Positions 34,558 through 43,554 of a stretch of 64,000 nt of DNA are shown in pieces. This DNA comes from Lachnospiraceae bacterium (GTDB lineage: Bacteria; Bacillota; Clostridia; Lachnospirales; Lachnospiraceae): contig JAILNS010000028.1 in the NCBI GenBank assembly GCA_024691305.1, forward strand, positions 1 to 64,000. The letters run 5' to 3'. Each line of letters opens with the position of its first letter. Positions within the stretch are counted from its first letter, which is position 1. The translations under genes and the position numbers were made by a program. The notes beneath the pieces were generated by a model. That model was not told where the DNA came from. It did no database searches and saw nothing but the letters and a program-made list of their open reading frames with translations.

Positions 34558-35385
34558 TCATTCCCTGGAAAGGATCACCGTCTCTATCCATATCCTGGCC
34601 AGATTCATCCATGTAGTGACCGAAGGAACAAGATTACCACCGTCTGCGGTTATTGTCCTTATATCCGCAAGACCAAGTCCGTGATCTCCCTTTGCATACA
34701 TATGCAATTCTGCAGAAACTCCTGCCTTTCTCATAGCCAGCGCCAGCATTATGGAATTTTCCGCAGGTACGAGCCCATCCTCGTTTGTGGTCCATATAAA
34801 AGCAGGGGGCATGGAAGGATCAACATTCTTTTCCAGTGAAAGGCTGTCCTTCATTTCATCATACCGGTCTCCCAAAAGCTTTCTGAAAGAATCCTCATGT
34901 GCATACTCACCCGAAGTTATCACAGGGTAATTAAGGATCAGACCTGCGACTTTAAGATCTTCTGCTTCTGCACCGGAAAGTTCCTTAAGGAAAGGCTTAT
35001 TCCACATCTGCCCGTAGTGACATACCAGATGTCCGGCCGCAGACGAACCCTGAAGAAGTATAAGATCGGTATCTATACGCCATTCATCAGCCTTATCTCT
35101 TGCTTCTAAAACAAGTGCCGCCAGTTCGTTTAACGCAACCGGATATTCGGCCTCAGGGGATACGGAATACCTTAGCACGCAAGCGTGATATCCGCATGCT
35201 GTCCACTGAAGAGCAAACATTTCGGCTTCCCTGTCGGATGTAAAACAGTATCCTCCGCCGGGACACACTATAACAAGCGGCCTTATGTCTATTCCGATCT
35301 CTTCTGAATGATCGATGATATACCATGACACACGTGCGTAATCCGCGCTTCCTTTAACCGATACTTTCTCTTCTATATACTTCAT
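34558..35385 (-). CDS. Alpha/beta-hydrolase esterase (acetylxylan/feruloyl esterase-like)
   Basis: The 275-residue cytoplasmic protein has an oxyanion loop CPGGGYCFTSDREAE, a nucleophile elbow GSSAAGHL, an acid in NEDGLVPAENS and His in GDHGLGLAD. The elbow is GxSxA instead of the usual GxSxG. The layout fits BD-FAE-type sugar esterases that remove acetyl or feruloyl groups from plant polysaccharides. It follows lacZ with a 42-bp gap, so it may act on the same imported glycan under LacI control. There is no signal peptide. Confidence 0.82.
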   Translation of the reverse strand: MKYIEEKVSVKGSADYARVSWYIIDHSEEIGIDIRPLVIVCPGGGYCFTSDREAEMFALQWTACGYHACVLRYSVSPEAEYPVALNELAALVLEARDKADEWRIDTDLILLQGSSAAGHLVCHYGQMWNKPFLKELSGAEAEDLKVAGLILNYPVITSGEYAHEDSFRKLLGDRYDEMKDSLSLEKNVDPSMPPAFIWTTNEDGLVPAENSIMLALAMRKAGVSAELHMYAKGDHGLGLADIRTITADGGNLVPSVTTWMNLARIWIETVILSRE

Positions 35386-35427
35386 TTACAAACCTCTGTC
35401 TCTAAGATCATACTTTGAATGATCTGA

Positions 35428-38400
35428 TCAAAATCCCTTAAAACGGAACATAAATTCCATATGCTCAGGGGTGCCAAGTAAAAATTCCGGATGTACTCTT
35501 GCACCCCATGAATCATCGCCTCCGATACCCATTTGCTTAAGGCTGACTCTTACAACGGTATGATATATTGGGGGAAGTTCATGCGCATGTGCCGCATTTT
35601 CCATCTCATGCGGTGTATAGGGAAGGGCGCTGAAATACATGGGTTCTCCGAGTGAAGTAAATCTTATTCCGTGACCGTCATCACCGTACACTTCACCCCA
35701 TCTTACATCCGTCTTATTGCCGCATTCCTGAGGAACGAGATACGACGCCATATTATCCGTCACATCATTTTCCCATATTCCGAGTTTGCCGCCGCCGCAT
35801 CTGTCTGCATATGTTTCTTCAGGTCCTCTTCCGTACCATCTTACATGAGACATATCCGCATCAAAGGTAAACATCATGCCAAATTCAGGCATATCATGAA
35901 GTTCTTTGACCGAATCGTAGATAAGAGTAGTATCTACCGACCCGTCGGATCTGACTTCGTATCTGACCCTCACGTTTGTTTCAGGCGAAGTCGGAAGTGT
36001 ATGCGTAAACTCGGTACATAATCCGTCAGGTCCGGGAAGGATCTGCGGTATCATGATATCAAAGTTGGCCGTCTTTTTGTGTGTAAGATACATACTTGCG
36101 ATCTTCCACTGTGCATACCTTTGAGGGCCGGTATTGCCCATATCGTTATCAACGGGTGCACGCCAGAAATTCGGTACCGGCACCTTGTTTCCGTATATAT
36201 ATTCTTTTCCGCCGTATACATATGAGGCGATCCCACCCTGTCCCGGTGTAAAGAGTATCTGAAAATCATCACCTTTTTCACCGTAGTTTTGATGACCGGG
36301 CACAAAAACAGGTGGATTTATCGTACTCTCACAGGCAGCTGCTCTTACACTGTATTTCTCTCCGTGTTCAAACGCAAACTGGTCAAAAGCAACTTCATGT
36401 CCCGCAGCCGCATAATCGGTATCTTCTTTTAAGCCAAACGATACGATGTATGTATATTCTCCGGTTTCTTCGGGAGCCTTAAACGGCAGATCGTATTCGC
36501 ATTCAGACAACGGTTCAACATCGGTCTTAAGAGATGCTTTTTTTATCTCTTCCCCGTCTTTAAGTACCGTGATAACACAGTCGTATTCGGAAGTATTCGT
36601 AAACAGATGCCTGTTTATGACAATGACTTTGTCCTCGGTTATCTTACACTCTATCGGACGATAATTATATTTGACCTCCTGCATCTTGGGGCTTGGTGTA
36701 CGGTCTCCGTACACGATACCGTTACCCGAAAAATTATATTCGCTCGGTCTGTCCCCAAAGTCTCCGCCGTATCCCTGATACTCATCTCCGTACCTGTCCG
36801 TGGTCACTATGGACTGATCTATATAGTCCCATATGAATCCACCCTGGAATCTGGGCTCCGAATGCATGAATTCGGTATACTTATGCATTCCGCCGCAGGA
36901 ATTGCCCATAGCATGGGTATATTCACACATGATAAAAGGCTTTCCGGGGTTCTCATCAAGAAACTTCTTCACTTCGGCAACCGGTGTATACATCTGTGTT
37001 TCCATGTCGGAAGTTTCGGGATATCTCCTGTCATGGAATATACTCTCATAATGCACGAGTCTGTCAGGATCCAGCTTACGGAATAGATCGCTCATATCAG
37101 CGATCACCTTACCGCCAAATGACTCATTTCCGTCTGACCATATAAGTATGGCAGGATGATTTTTGTGTATCTCATAGCAGCTTCTTACCCTGTCAAGAAG
37201 AAGCGGCTCATATTCCATATGATCTCCCGGCAGAATCTGGTCGGGATTTTCCCGGGCCGAGGGAACGCACCATGTTCCGTGTGTCTCCATATTATTTTCC
37301 GCTATCATATAGAGGCCGTATTTATCACACAGATCATAGAGATCCTGATCATCGGGATAATGCGAAGTCCTTATGGCATTTATGTTATGCGCCTTCATGG
37401 TCAAAACATCTGTAAGCGTCTCTTCGTATGTAACGCTTCGTCCCGTAAAGCACGAGAACTCATGACGGTTTACGCCGTTAAATTCTATTCTTTTTCCGTT
37501 GATACACATGATCCCGTCTATCATCTCAAAACGTCTGAAGCCAACGTTTTGGGTTACCTTCTCGGTCACCTGTCCGGACATATCTTTAACGGTCACGGTC
37601 AGTTCATACAGATAAGGTTTCTCCGCACTCCAGAGGTTCGGTGCACTCACATTATAGTCCGCACTTATCTCGGGCATGAGTTTTAGCGTATCATCAAATA
37701 TTTTTATACCTTTAGCATCCGTCAAAAGAATATCCGCAGAACCTTCTCCCCTGCCGATCAGTTTAAGTTTTAGGACCGCGTCCTTGTACTCATCGTCCAG
37801 AAGAGTTCTGATGCCTATGTCTTCGATGTGTGAAGCAGGCACGGAATATATATATACCTTCCTGTATATTCCCGAAAACCTGAAGAAATCCTGATCTTCA
37901 AACCAGCTTCCCACTGTCCACTTAAATACCTGTACCGCAAGCTTATTTGTTCCGGGTACGAGATATTGTGTAATATCGTATTCACCGGCATCAAAGCTGT
38001 CCTCTTTATATCCTATGAAATGGCCGTTTAACCATATGGCGCCACCTGATTCTATTCCGCCGAAATAAATGCGCGCATCATATCCGTCCGGTATATGAGG
38101 GCATTCAAAATATTTCACATAATTACCGACAGGGTTAAATTCTTTAGGCACTTCTCCTATCGGAACATCCTCAAGCCCGTCCCAGGGATATGCAGTGTTC
38201 GTATAGTGTGGTTTATCATAGCCCTGCATTTGAATATGTCCGGGTACATGGATCTCATCCCACGTGGCACAGTCGATTTCTGGCTTGTAGAAATCCTTAT
38301 GACAGCTTTCATAATTCCTCGCATATTCAAATTTCCATTCCCCGTTTAAGTCAAGAACGACGGATGTCTTAAATCCGCCGTTTTCATCGGGTTGCATTGC

Positions 38401-38478
38401 ATCGAAATATGTTCTTGCGGGAAGCCTGCCCTCCGCAAAGCAATCCGGATCACTTATCATCTTAATGTCAAATTCCAT
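35428..38478 (-). CDS. lacZ: Beta-galactosidase, glycoside hydrolase family 2
   Basis: The 1016-residue protein hydrolyses terminal beta-galactosides in the cytoplasm. It has the GH2 sugar-binding domain, an immunoglobulin-like domain and a TIM barrel. The acid/base Glu lies in WSDGNESFGG (Glu 452) and the nucleophile in IMCEYTHAMGNS (Glu 519). A C-terminal beta-sandwich (LacZ domain 5) closes it (VRWYGRGPEETYADR). The length matches LacZ and not the short BgaB family. Its ribosome site is AGGAGATAA. It lies 29 bp after a LacI regulator and before an esterase, forming a carbohydrate-use unit. Confidence 0.96.
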   Translation of the reverse strand: MEFDIKMISDPDCFAEGRLPARTYFDAMQPDENGGFKTSVVLDLNGEWKFEYARNYESCHKDFYKPEIDCATWDEIHVPGHIQMQGYDKPHYTNTAYPWDGLEDVPIGEVPKEFNPVGNYVKYFECPHIPDGYDARIYFGGIESGGAIWLNGHFIGYKEDSFDAGEYDITQYLVPGTNKLAVQVFKWTVGSWFEDQDFFRFSGIYRKVYIYSVPASHIEDIGIRTLLDDEYKDAVLKLKLIGRGEGSADILLTDAKGIKIFDDTLKLMPEISADYNVSAPNLWSAEKPYLYELTVTVKDMSGQVTEKVTQNVGFRRFEMIDGIMCINGKRIEFNGVNRHEFSCFTGRSVTYEETLTDVLTMKAHNINAIRTSHYPDDQDLYDLCDKYGLYMIAENNMETHGTWCVPSARENPDQILPGDHMEYEPLLLDRVRSCYEIHKNHPAILIWSDGNESFGGKVIADMSDLFRKLDPDRLVHYESIFHDRRYPETSDMETQMYTPVAEVKKFLDENPGKPFIMCEYTHAMGNSCGGMHKYTEFMHSEPRFQGGFIWDYIDQSIVTTDRYGDEYQGYGGDFGDRPSEYNFSGNGIVYGDRTPSPKMQEVKYNYRPIECKITEDKVIVINRHLFTNTSEYDCVITVLKDGEEIKKASLKTDVEPLSECEYDLPFKAPEETGEYTYIVSFGLKEDTDYAAAGHEVAFDQFAFEHGEKYSVRAAACESTINPPVFVPGHQNYGEKGDDFQILFTPGQGGIASYVYGGKEYIYGNKVPVPNFWRAPVDNDMGNTGPQRYAQWKIASMYLTHKKTANFDIMIPQILPGPDGLCTEFTHTLPTSPETNVRVRYEVRSDGSVDTTLIYDSVKELHDMPEFGMMFTFDADMSHVRWYGRGPEETYADRCGGGKLGIWENDVTDNMASYLVPQECGNKTDVRWGEVYGDDGHGIRFTSLGEPMYFSALPYTPHEMENAAHAHELPPIYHTVVRVSLKQMGIGGDDSWGARVHPEFLLGTPEHMEFMFRFKGF

Positions 38479-38507
38479 ACCGTTTATCTCCTGTAATAAT
38501 CATGTGA

Positions 38508-39584
38508 TCATTTTATATCTTTGACCGAATCTCTAACTACCAGTTCTACCGGAAGGATGATCCTGTTAGCACGGGTCGTCATCTTTATACCCTGATCATT
38601 GATGCGTCTTGCAAAATCCTTTGAATTTATAACGATCCCGCCATGTGCCTGATTCATTATATCAACCATATACTCCGTTGCTACCTGTGCTTTTTGTCGC
38701 ATGTCCTGTCTTATCGTGGTAAGTCTCGGCGTTAACATACGGCTAAGCGGCGTATCATCGAAACCGATTATGGATATGTCATCGGGGATACTCTTTCCCA
38801 TATCTATAAATGCTGCCATAAGACCTGCGGCCATGATATCTGTGGTAGCGACTACTCCGGTAACATCTCCGGTACTGAGTATTTTTTCTGCCGTATTCCT
38901 GCAGGAATCGATATCAACTCCCGACTCAAACACAAGGTTTTTGTCCGCCTCCATGCCTGCTGCCGCAAGTGCATTTCTGTATCCGATATATCTTTGCTCC
39001 ATATATCTTCCATCCTGCACGGTCGGAGCGGTAAAAGCTATTCTTTTATGTCCCCTTTCGATAAGATGAGTGGTCGCCAGATATCCGCCTTCACTGTCGT
39101 CATGTCCCACATCGGTGAAATCACCTTCCACATAGCTGTCGATAAAAACGACCGGTGTCTTTACACTTCGCATCTCATCTACAAACTCGGGATCACAGGT
39201 TCCGCTCACAAAGAATCCGTCCACATTCCAGTTCATAAGAAAAAACTTCAAATCTTCGATATTTTCTACACGTCTGTACATGAGAAAATATCCGTTTTTT
39301 CGTAAGATAGTCTCTATGGTGCTTAGGAACGACATCTGAAACGATTCATCTACAAAGAAGGCATCCGCTTCGGTAGGGATGAAATTTATCAGAGCTACAA
39401 CCTTGGACGATGATGACACCAGACTTCTTGCAAAAAGATTCGGTACATATCCCAGCTTGTCTATGGCTTCCTCTATACGTCTGACCGTTTCATCGGACAC
39501 TCTGTTCTTACGTCCGTGTATCACATTTGATACTGTGGTGGCGGACACACCGGTATATTCCGCAATATCCTTTATTGTTGTCAT
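38508..39584 (-). CDS. LacI/GalR-family transcription repressor
   Basis: The N-terminal helix-turn-helix and hinge (TIKDIAEYTGVSATTVSNVIHGRK through YVPNLFARSLV) are followed by a periplasmic-binding-protein-like ligand domain. I chose the ATG at 39584 (358 residues), which has GGGAG five bases upstream, over a TTG four codons earlier. It presumably represses the adjoining lacZ-esterase genes in response to a sugar. No operator palindrome beyond a GCCG/CGGC inverted repeat near 39600-39616 was recognised. Confidence 0.93.
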   Translation of the reverse strand: MTTIKDIAEYTGVSATTVSNVIHGRKNRVSDETVRRIEEAIDKLGYVPNLFARSLVSSSSKVVALINFIPTEADAFFVDESFQMSFLSTIETILRKNGYFLMYRRVENIEDLKFFLMNWNVDGFFVSGTCDPEFVDEMRSVKTPVVFIDSYVEGDFTDVGHDDSEGGYLATTHLIERGHKRIAFTAPTVQDGRYMEQRYIGYRNALAAAGMEADKNLVFESGVDIDSCRNTAEKILSTGDVTGVVATTDIMAAGLMAAFIDMGKSIPDDISIIGFDDTPLSRMLTPRLTTIRQDMRQKAQVATEYMVDIMNQAHGGIVINSKDFARRINDQGIKMTTRANRIILPVELVVRDSVKDIK

Positions 39585-39633
39585 ACAGTCTCCCAAGCAT
39601 CGCCGTTTCGGCGGTTAATAATATATACAGGCT

Positions 39634-40962
39634 TTATTCTTTTTCCTGCATAACGCTCATGTACGCTGGACGGATTATCTTATTCATACCGATCAGTTCC
39701 TCGATACGGTGAGCAGACCATCCTACGATACGTGCGATCGCAAAAATAGGTGTATACAGTTCCATGGGAATACCCAGCATTTCATAAACAAACCCGCTGT
39801 AAAAATCGACGTTCGGACATACTCCCTTAAATATCCGCCTTTTTTCACAAATAAGCTTGATGGCTTCATCGCTGACCATCTCATAGAATTCCATATCAGC
39901 ATGTCTTCCCTTGGCAACCGCAAGTTTGTCCACGAATCCATGGAAAATGCGTTCTCTCGGATCGGACAGTGAATAGATCGCATGTCCGAGCCCGTATATA
40001 AGACCCTGATGATCAAAAGCATCACCGTTCAAGATCTTGCTGACATAATCTCTTATCTCGTCTCTGTCGGTAGTATCCTTAACATGTGCACGTATATCAT
40101 CCATCATCTGCATGACCTTGATATTTGCGCCGCCGTGCTTGGCACCTTTAAGCGAACTCATGGCCGCAGCAATGGCGGAATAAGTATCTGTTCCCGCAGA
40201 TGTTACTACTCTGGTGGTAAAAGTGGAATTATTACCGCCACCGTGTTCCATATGGAGCATAAGCGCAATATCAAGAACTCTCGCTTCAAGTTCGGAATAA
40301 GAATTGTCCGGTCTGATCATACGAAGGAAATTCTCCGCAGTGGACAAAGAAGTATCCGGTCTGTGAATATACATACTTTCATCATTCTCATAATGATTGT
40401 ATGCATGATAACCGTAGCATGCGAGCATCGGAAACTCAGCTATCAGCTGAATACACTGACGAAGACAATTCTCTATCGAAAGCCCCGAAACATCTTCATC
40501 ATAACTGGCAAGAGTAAGTATCGATCTTGTCATGGAATTCATGATGTCATGAGAAGGTGCCTTCATTATAACGTCACGTGTGAAATTGGTCGGCAGGGTT
40601 CTGCATGAACCAAGAACCGAACAAAATTCGCTCAACTGCTCTCCTGTCGGTTTATCCCCGAACAAAAGCAGGTATGCGGTTTTTTCAAACCCGAATTCAT
40701 GAGGTTCAAGTTCTTCGACCAAAGATTTGACCTGATATCCCCTGTACCACAATTCTCCGTCTACCGGTGTATGTTTCCCGTCTATTTCCTTAAAAGAAAT
40801 AATCTCCGATATCGTTGTAAGGCCCGTCAGCACGCCCTTTCCGTTCACGTCTCTAAGGCCTCTGTTTACTCCGTATTTAGAAAAAAGTTCATCCGATATA
40901 GTATCGTGATCTCTGCAAAGGTCGGACTGTTTAGCAGCATAATCTCTTATAGTATCATCCAT
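39634..40962 (-). CDS. gltA: Citrate synthase
   Basis: The enzyme condenses acetyl-CoA and oxaloacetate to citrate. Active-site residues are seen in HMEHGGGNNSTFTTRVV, LKGAKHGGAN, GLGHAIYSLSDPR and CPNVDFYSGFVY (catalytic Asp). The 442-residue length and MDDTIRDYAAK start are usual for Firmicutes. In an anaerobe it likely feeds glutamate synthesis via 2-oxoglutarate. It follows the flavin reductase-rubredoxin gene by 24 bp and has an AAGGAG ribosome site. Confidence 0.95.
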   Translation of the reverse strand: MDDTIRDYAAKQSDLCRDHDTISDELFSKYGVNRGLRDVNGKGVLTGLTTISEIISFKEIDGKHTPVDGELWYRGYQVKSLVEELEPHEFGFEKTAYLLLFGDKPTGEQLSEFCSVLGSCRTLPTNFTRDVIMKAPSHDIMNSMTRSILTLASYDEDVSGLSIENCLRQCIQLIAEFPMLACYGYHAYNHYENDESMYIHRPDTSLSTAENFLRMIRPDNSYSELEARVLDIALMLHMEHGGGNNSTFTTRVVTSAGTDTYSAIAAAMSSLKGAKHGGANIKVMQMMDDIRAHVKDTTDRDEIRDYVSKILNGDAFDHQGLIYGLGHAIYSLSDPRERIFHGFVDKLAVAKGRHADMEFYEMVSDEAIKLICEKRRIFKGVCPNVDFYSGFVYEMLGIPMELYTPIFAIARIVGWSAHRIEELIGMNKIIRPAYMSVMQEKE

Positions 40963-40986
40963 AAAAACTCCTTAATGTTACGGGGG

Positions 40987-41610
40987 TCATTTTACTACTT
41001 TTTCAAAATCCGAAGCCGGGTGCTTGCAGATAGGGCAGATAAAGTCATCGGGAAGTTCTTCTCCTACATACTCATATCCGCAGATCTTGCAGCGCCAGAC
41101 TGTCTGTCCGTCGGGAGTAGTTCCTACTGCTTCCGGTTTCGGTTTGATGTTTTCAAAATAATATGCATAAGTAGCAGAAGGCGCATCATCCAAAACTCCC
41201 ATATCGGTTATGGTTCCGATAAACATGGTGTGGGACCCAAGATCCACTGTCTGTGTGACTTTTACGCTGATAAATGCATTGGTTCCTTCCGTTACGATCT
41301 GAATCCCGTTTGCTCCGCGCTTAGTAGCGGAAAACCCTTCAAACTTATTTACATCTCTTCCTGACTGAAATCCGAAGCGTTTAAAAAGATCAAAAGTCGC
41401 CTTTTCACTTATCACAGATACGGTGAATTCACCGGTCTCTTTGACCATGTCGTGAGTATAATTTGCCTTATTTACACATATACTTATCTGGTTGGGTTCC
41501 GAAGCCGCCTGAATAGCGGTATTAATGATACATCCGTTGTCTTTGTCCTCAACTCGTGCAGTCAGAACAAAAAGACCATATGACAATTTATACATAGCTT
41601 TGTTATCCAT
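40987..41610 (-). CDS. Flavin reductase-like protein fused to rubredoxin
   Basis: Residues about 1-155 form a flavoredoxin/flavin-reductase-like FMN domain (ARVEDKDNGCIINTAIQ, THDMVKETGEFTVSV, GSHTMFIGTI). The C-terminus is a complete rubredoxin with its iron ligands CKICGY and CPICKHPASDF. Such high-molecular-weight rubredoxins shuttle electrons from NAD(P)H to oxygen- or nitric-oxide-reducing flavodiiron proteins in anaerobes. A strong AAGGAGG ribosome site precedes it. A plausible promoter (TTGCGG-18-TACAAT) lies at 41670-41699, and citrate synthase follows. Confidence 0.93.
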   Translation of the reverse strand: MDNKAMYKLSYGLFVLTARVEDKDNGCIINTAIQAASEPNQISICVNKANYTHDMVKETGEFTVSVISEKATFDLFKRFGFQSGRDVNKFEGFSATKRGANGIQIVTEGTNAFISVKVTQTVDLGSHTMFIGTITDMGVLDDAPSATYAYYFENIKPKPEAVGTTPDGQTVWRCKICGYEYVGEELPDDFICPICKHPASDFEKVVK

Positions 41611-41669
41611 AAGAATCCTCCTTACCGGGTGATACTCCCCACGTATCAGCCCACAAAAACACCGTTAAC

Positions 41670-41699
41670 ATTGTAACAAATAAGATCACTTCGCCGCAA
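41670..41699 (-). promoter_or_regulatory. Possible promoter of the rubredoxin-citrate synthase genes
   Basis: TTGCGG (41694-41699) and TACAAT (41670-41675) are separated by 18 bp on the minus strand, about 60 bp before the start codon. Confidence 0.45.
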
Positions 41700-41739
41700 C
41701 TGACATACGCCGATTTTATGATGTTTTCACAATTTAAAC

Positions 41740-43554
41740 TCACACGCGGTCCCATGCCAGTTCTTCAAACTGTCTGGTAAAGAGCATGAAATATTCTCCT
41801 TTTCTTTCCATCAGTTCTCTGTGGTTTCCGCGTTCCACTATCTTACCGTCCCTTACGACAAGGATTATGTCAGCATCAACAACCGTTGAAAGCCTGTGCG
41901 CTATGACAAAAGAAGTGCGTCCTTTTGTTACGGTCTCTATTGCTTCCTGTATCTCTTTTTCCGTGACGGTATCTATGGAAGCTGTGGCCTCGTCAAGTAC
42001 CAGTATCTTCGGGTCGGCAAGCAATGCTCTTGCAAAAGAGAGGAGCTGCTTTTCTCCGGTCGAGAGCATATCGCCGCCTTCTCCGACCTCACTGTCAAGT
42101 TGTCCCTTCATGCGCTTTACTATTCCGTCTGCGGATACCAGTTTAAGCGCATCCCATATTTCCTCATCGGTCGCATCGGGCCTTCCGTAGCGTAAGTTGT
42201 CACGCACGCTTCCCGAGAACAGATGCGGTGTCTGAAGCACATATCCTATATTGCTGTGAAGCCAAAGCTGTGATCTTTCCCTTGCATCCCGTCCGTCTAT
42301 TAATACCTGTCCGGATGTAGGTTCGTAGAATCTGCACACAAGGTTTACTAGCGTTGATTTGCCTGCGCCCGTCTCGCCCACGATAGCCACATTGGTTCCG
42401 TTAGCTACTTTCAGGTCAAAGTGTTCGAGCACGTATTCCTCGCCGTCCGGATAGTGGAACGAGACATCCCTGAACTCGATATCACCATGCAGCGGTTCCC
42501 AGTTTTCTTTTTTCGGATGAAAAGCATCACCGTACTTTTCTATAACTTCCGGAGTGTCGGTAACATCAGAAGGCGTTGCCAGAAGTTTGGTCAGTCTCTC
42601 CACATTGACCTGCGTGGTAATAAGTTCCGATATGGTCATGATGATCCACTGTATGGGCTCCATCATCCCGAGTGCATATGAGAGAAAAACGGAAAGTGTA
42701 CCTATCTCGATCACGCCGGATATCGTTATGATCCCGCCACGCCACAGAACAACCGCAAGAGCCACCGATGACATATAGGTTACGGTAGCGGTAAAAAGCG
42801 ATGAATATCTGGTCGCATGCACCGATACTTTCCGCATGTTCTCGGTATCCTGCTTAAACTCCGCAAGCATCTTATCTTCTATCGCAAGAGTCTTGATCGA
42901 CCCTGCACCTATGATCCCTTCGTTCAGATCACCTGTTATCGTGGAATTAAGCTCACGTATCCTGCGGTTTAAGACTACAAGTTTCTTCTGAAAAAACATG
43001 ACCGTAACTACCACTATCGGAACAAGCACCGCCACGCAAAGCGCAAGTTTCCAGTTTAAGATGAACATCATCACCACCACAAAAATGATATACGATCCAT
43101 GCCATACTATATCCATAAGACGCCATGCCACCATCACGCCTATCTTGCCGGTGTCACTCATAACGCGGGCATGTATATATCCGACATTATTCTGGTTAAA
43201 ATACGAAAAAGACAATTCCTGCAGATGATTAAATGCGGCATTCCTAAGATCTCTGTCCACGCTCATCTCAACCTGTCCGCACATATATGTACTGATGAAG
43301 TTATCAATGACATAAACGACAAGCATGCCGACATAGAGCATGATAAAATACTGAAGCCCCTGAAGCGTTCCTTTCGCAACAAAATTGTTCAGGGCATAGC
43401 GGTTAAAAAGAGGAACTGCCGAATCGATGAGACTGGACAGCGCCCCCATCAGGATCATCAGGATGATCTTGGGAATATATTTTTTTATATAAGGGTAAAG
43501 CTTCGGTATTCCGAAGAACGGAAGCTTTACGTTTTCATCCTTTTGTCCGTTCAT
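41740..43554 (-). CDS. ABC exporter half-transporter, catalytic-Glu subunit
   Basis: The 604-residue protein has six transmembrane helices (about 28-310) and a nucleotide-binding domain. The Walker A motif is GETGAGKS (393-400), and Walker B with the catalytic Glu is ILVLDEATASID (Glu 522). The ABC signature is altered to LSTGEK. Together with its partner this makes a typical heterodimeric exporter with one competent and one degenerate ATP site. Substrates of such exporters include drugs, lipids and peptides; it cannot be specified here. The start overlaps the partner's stop by 4 bp. Confidence 0.93.
   Translation of the reverse strand: MNGQKDENVKLPFFGIPKLYPYIKKYIPKIILMILMGALSSLIDSAVPLFNRYALNNFVAKGTLQGLQYFIMLYVGMLVVYVIDNFISTYMCGQVEMSVDRDLRNAAFNHLQELSFSYFNQNNVGYIHARVMSDTGKIGVMVAWRLMDIVWHGSYIIFVVVMMFILNWKLALCVAVLVPIVVVTVMFFQKKLVVLNRRIRELNSTITGDLNEGIIGAGSIKTLAIEDKMLAEFKQDTENMRKVSVHATRYSSLFTATVTYMSSVALAVVLWRGGIITISGVIEIGTLSVFLSYALGMMEPIQWIIMTISELITTQVNVERLTKLLATPSDVTDTPEVIEKYGDAFHPKKENWEPLHGDIEFRDVSFHYPDGEEYVLEHFDLKVANGTNVAIVGETGAGKSTLVNLVCRFYEPTSGQVLIDGRDARERSQLWLHSNIGYVLQTPHLFSGSVRDNLRYGRPDATDEEIWDALKLVSADGIVKRMKGQLDSEVGEGGDMLSTGEKQLLSFARALLADPKILVLDEATASIDTVTEKEIQEAIETVTKGRTSFVIAHRLSTVVDADIILVVRDGKIVERGNHRELMERKGEYFMLFTRQFEELAWDRV

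Noticed and set aside
39600-39616. LacI operator from the GCCG/CGGC inverted repeat
   Set aside because: It is short, lies in the citrate synthase-lacI gap and does not resemble known LacI-family operators closely enough.
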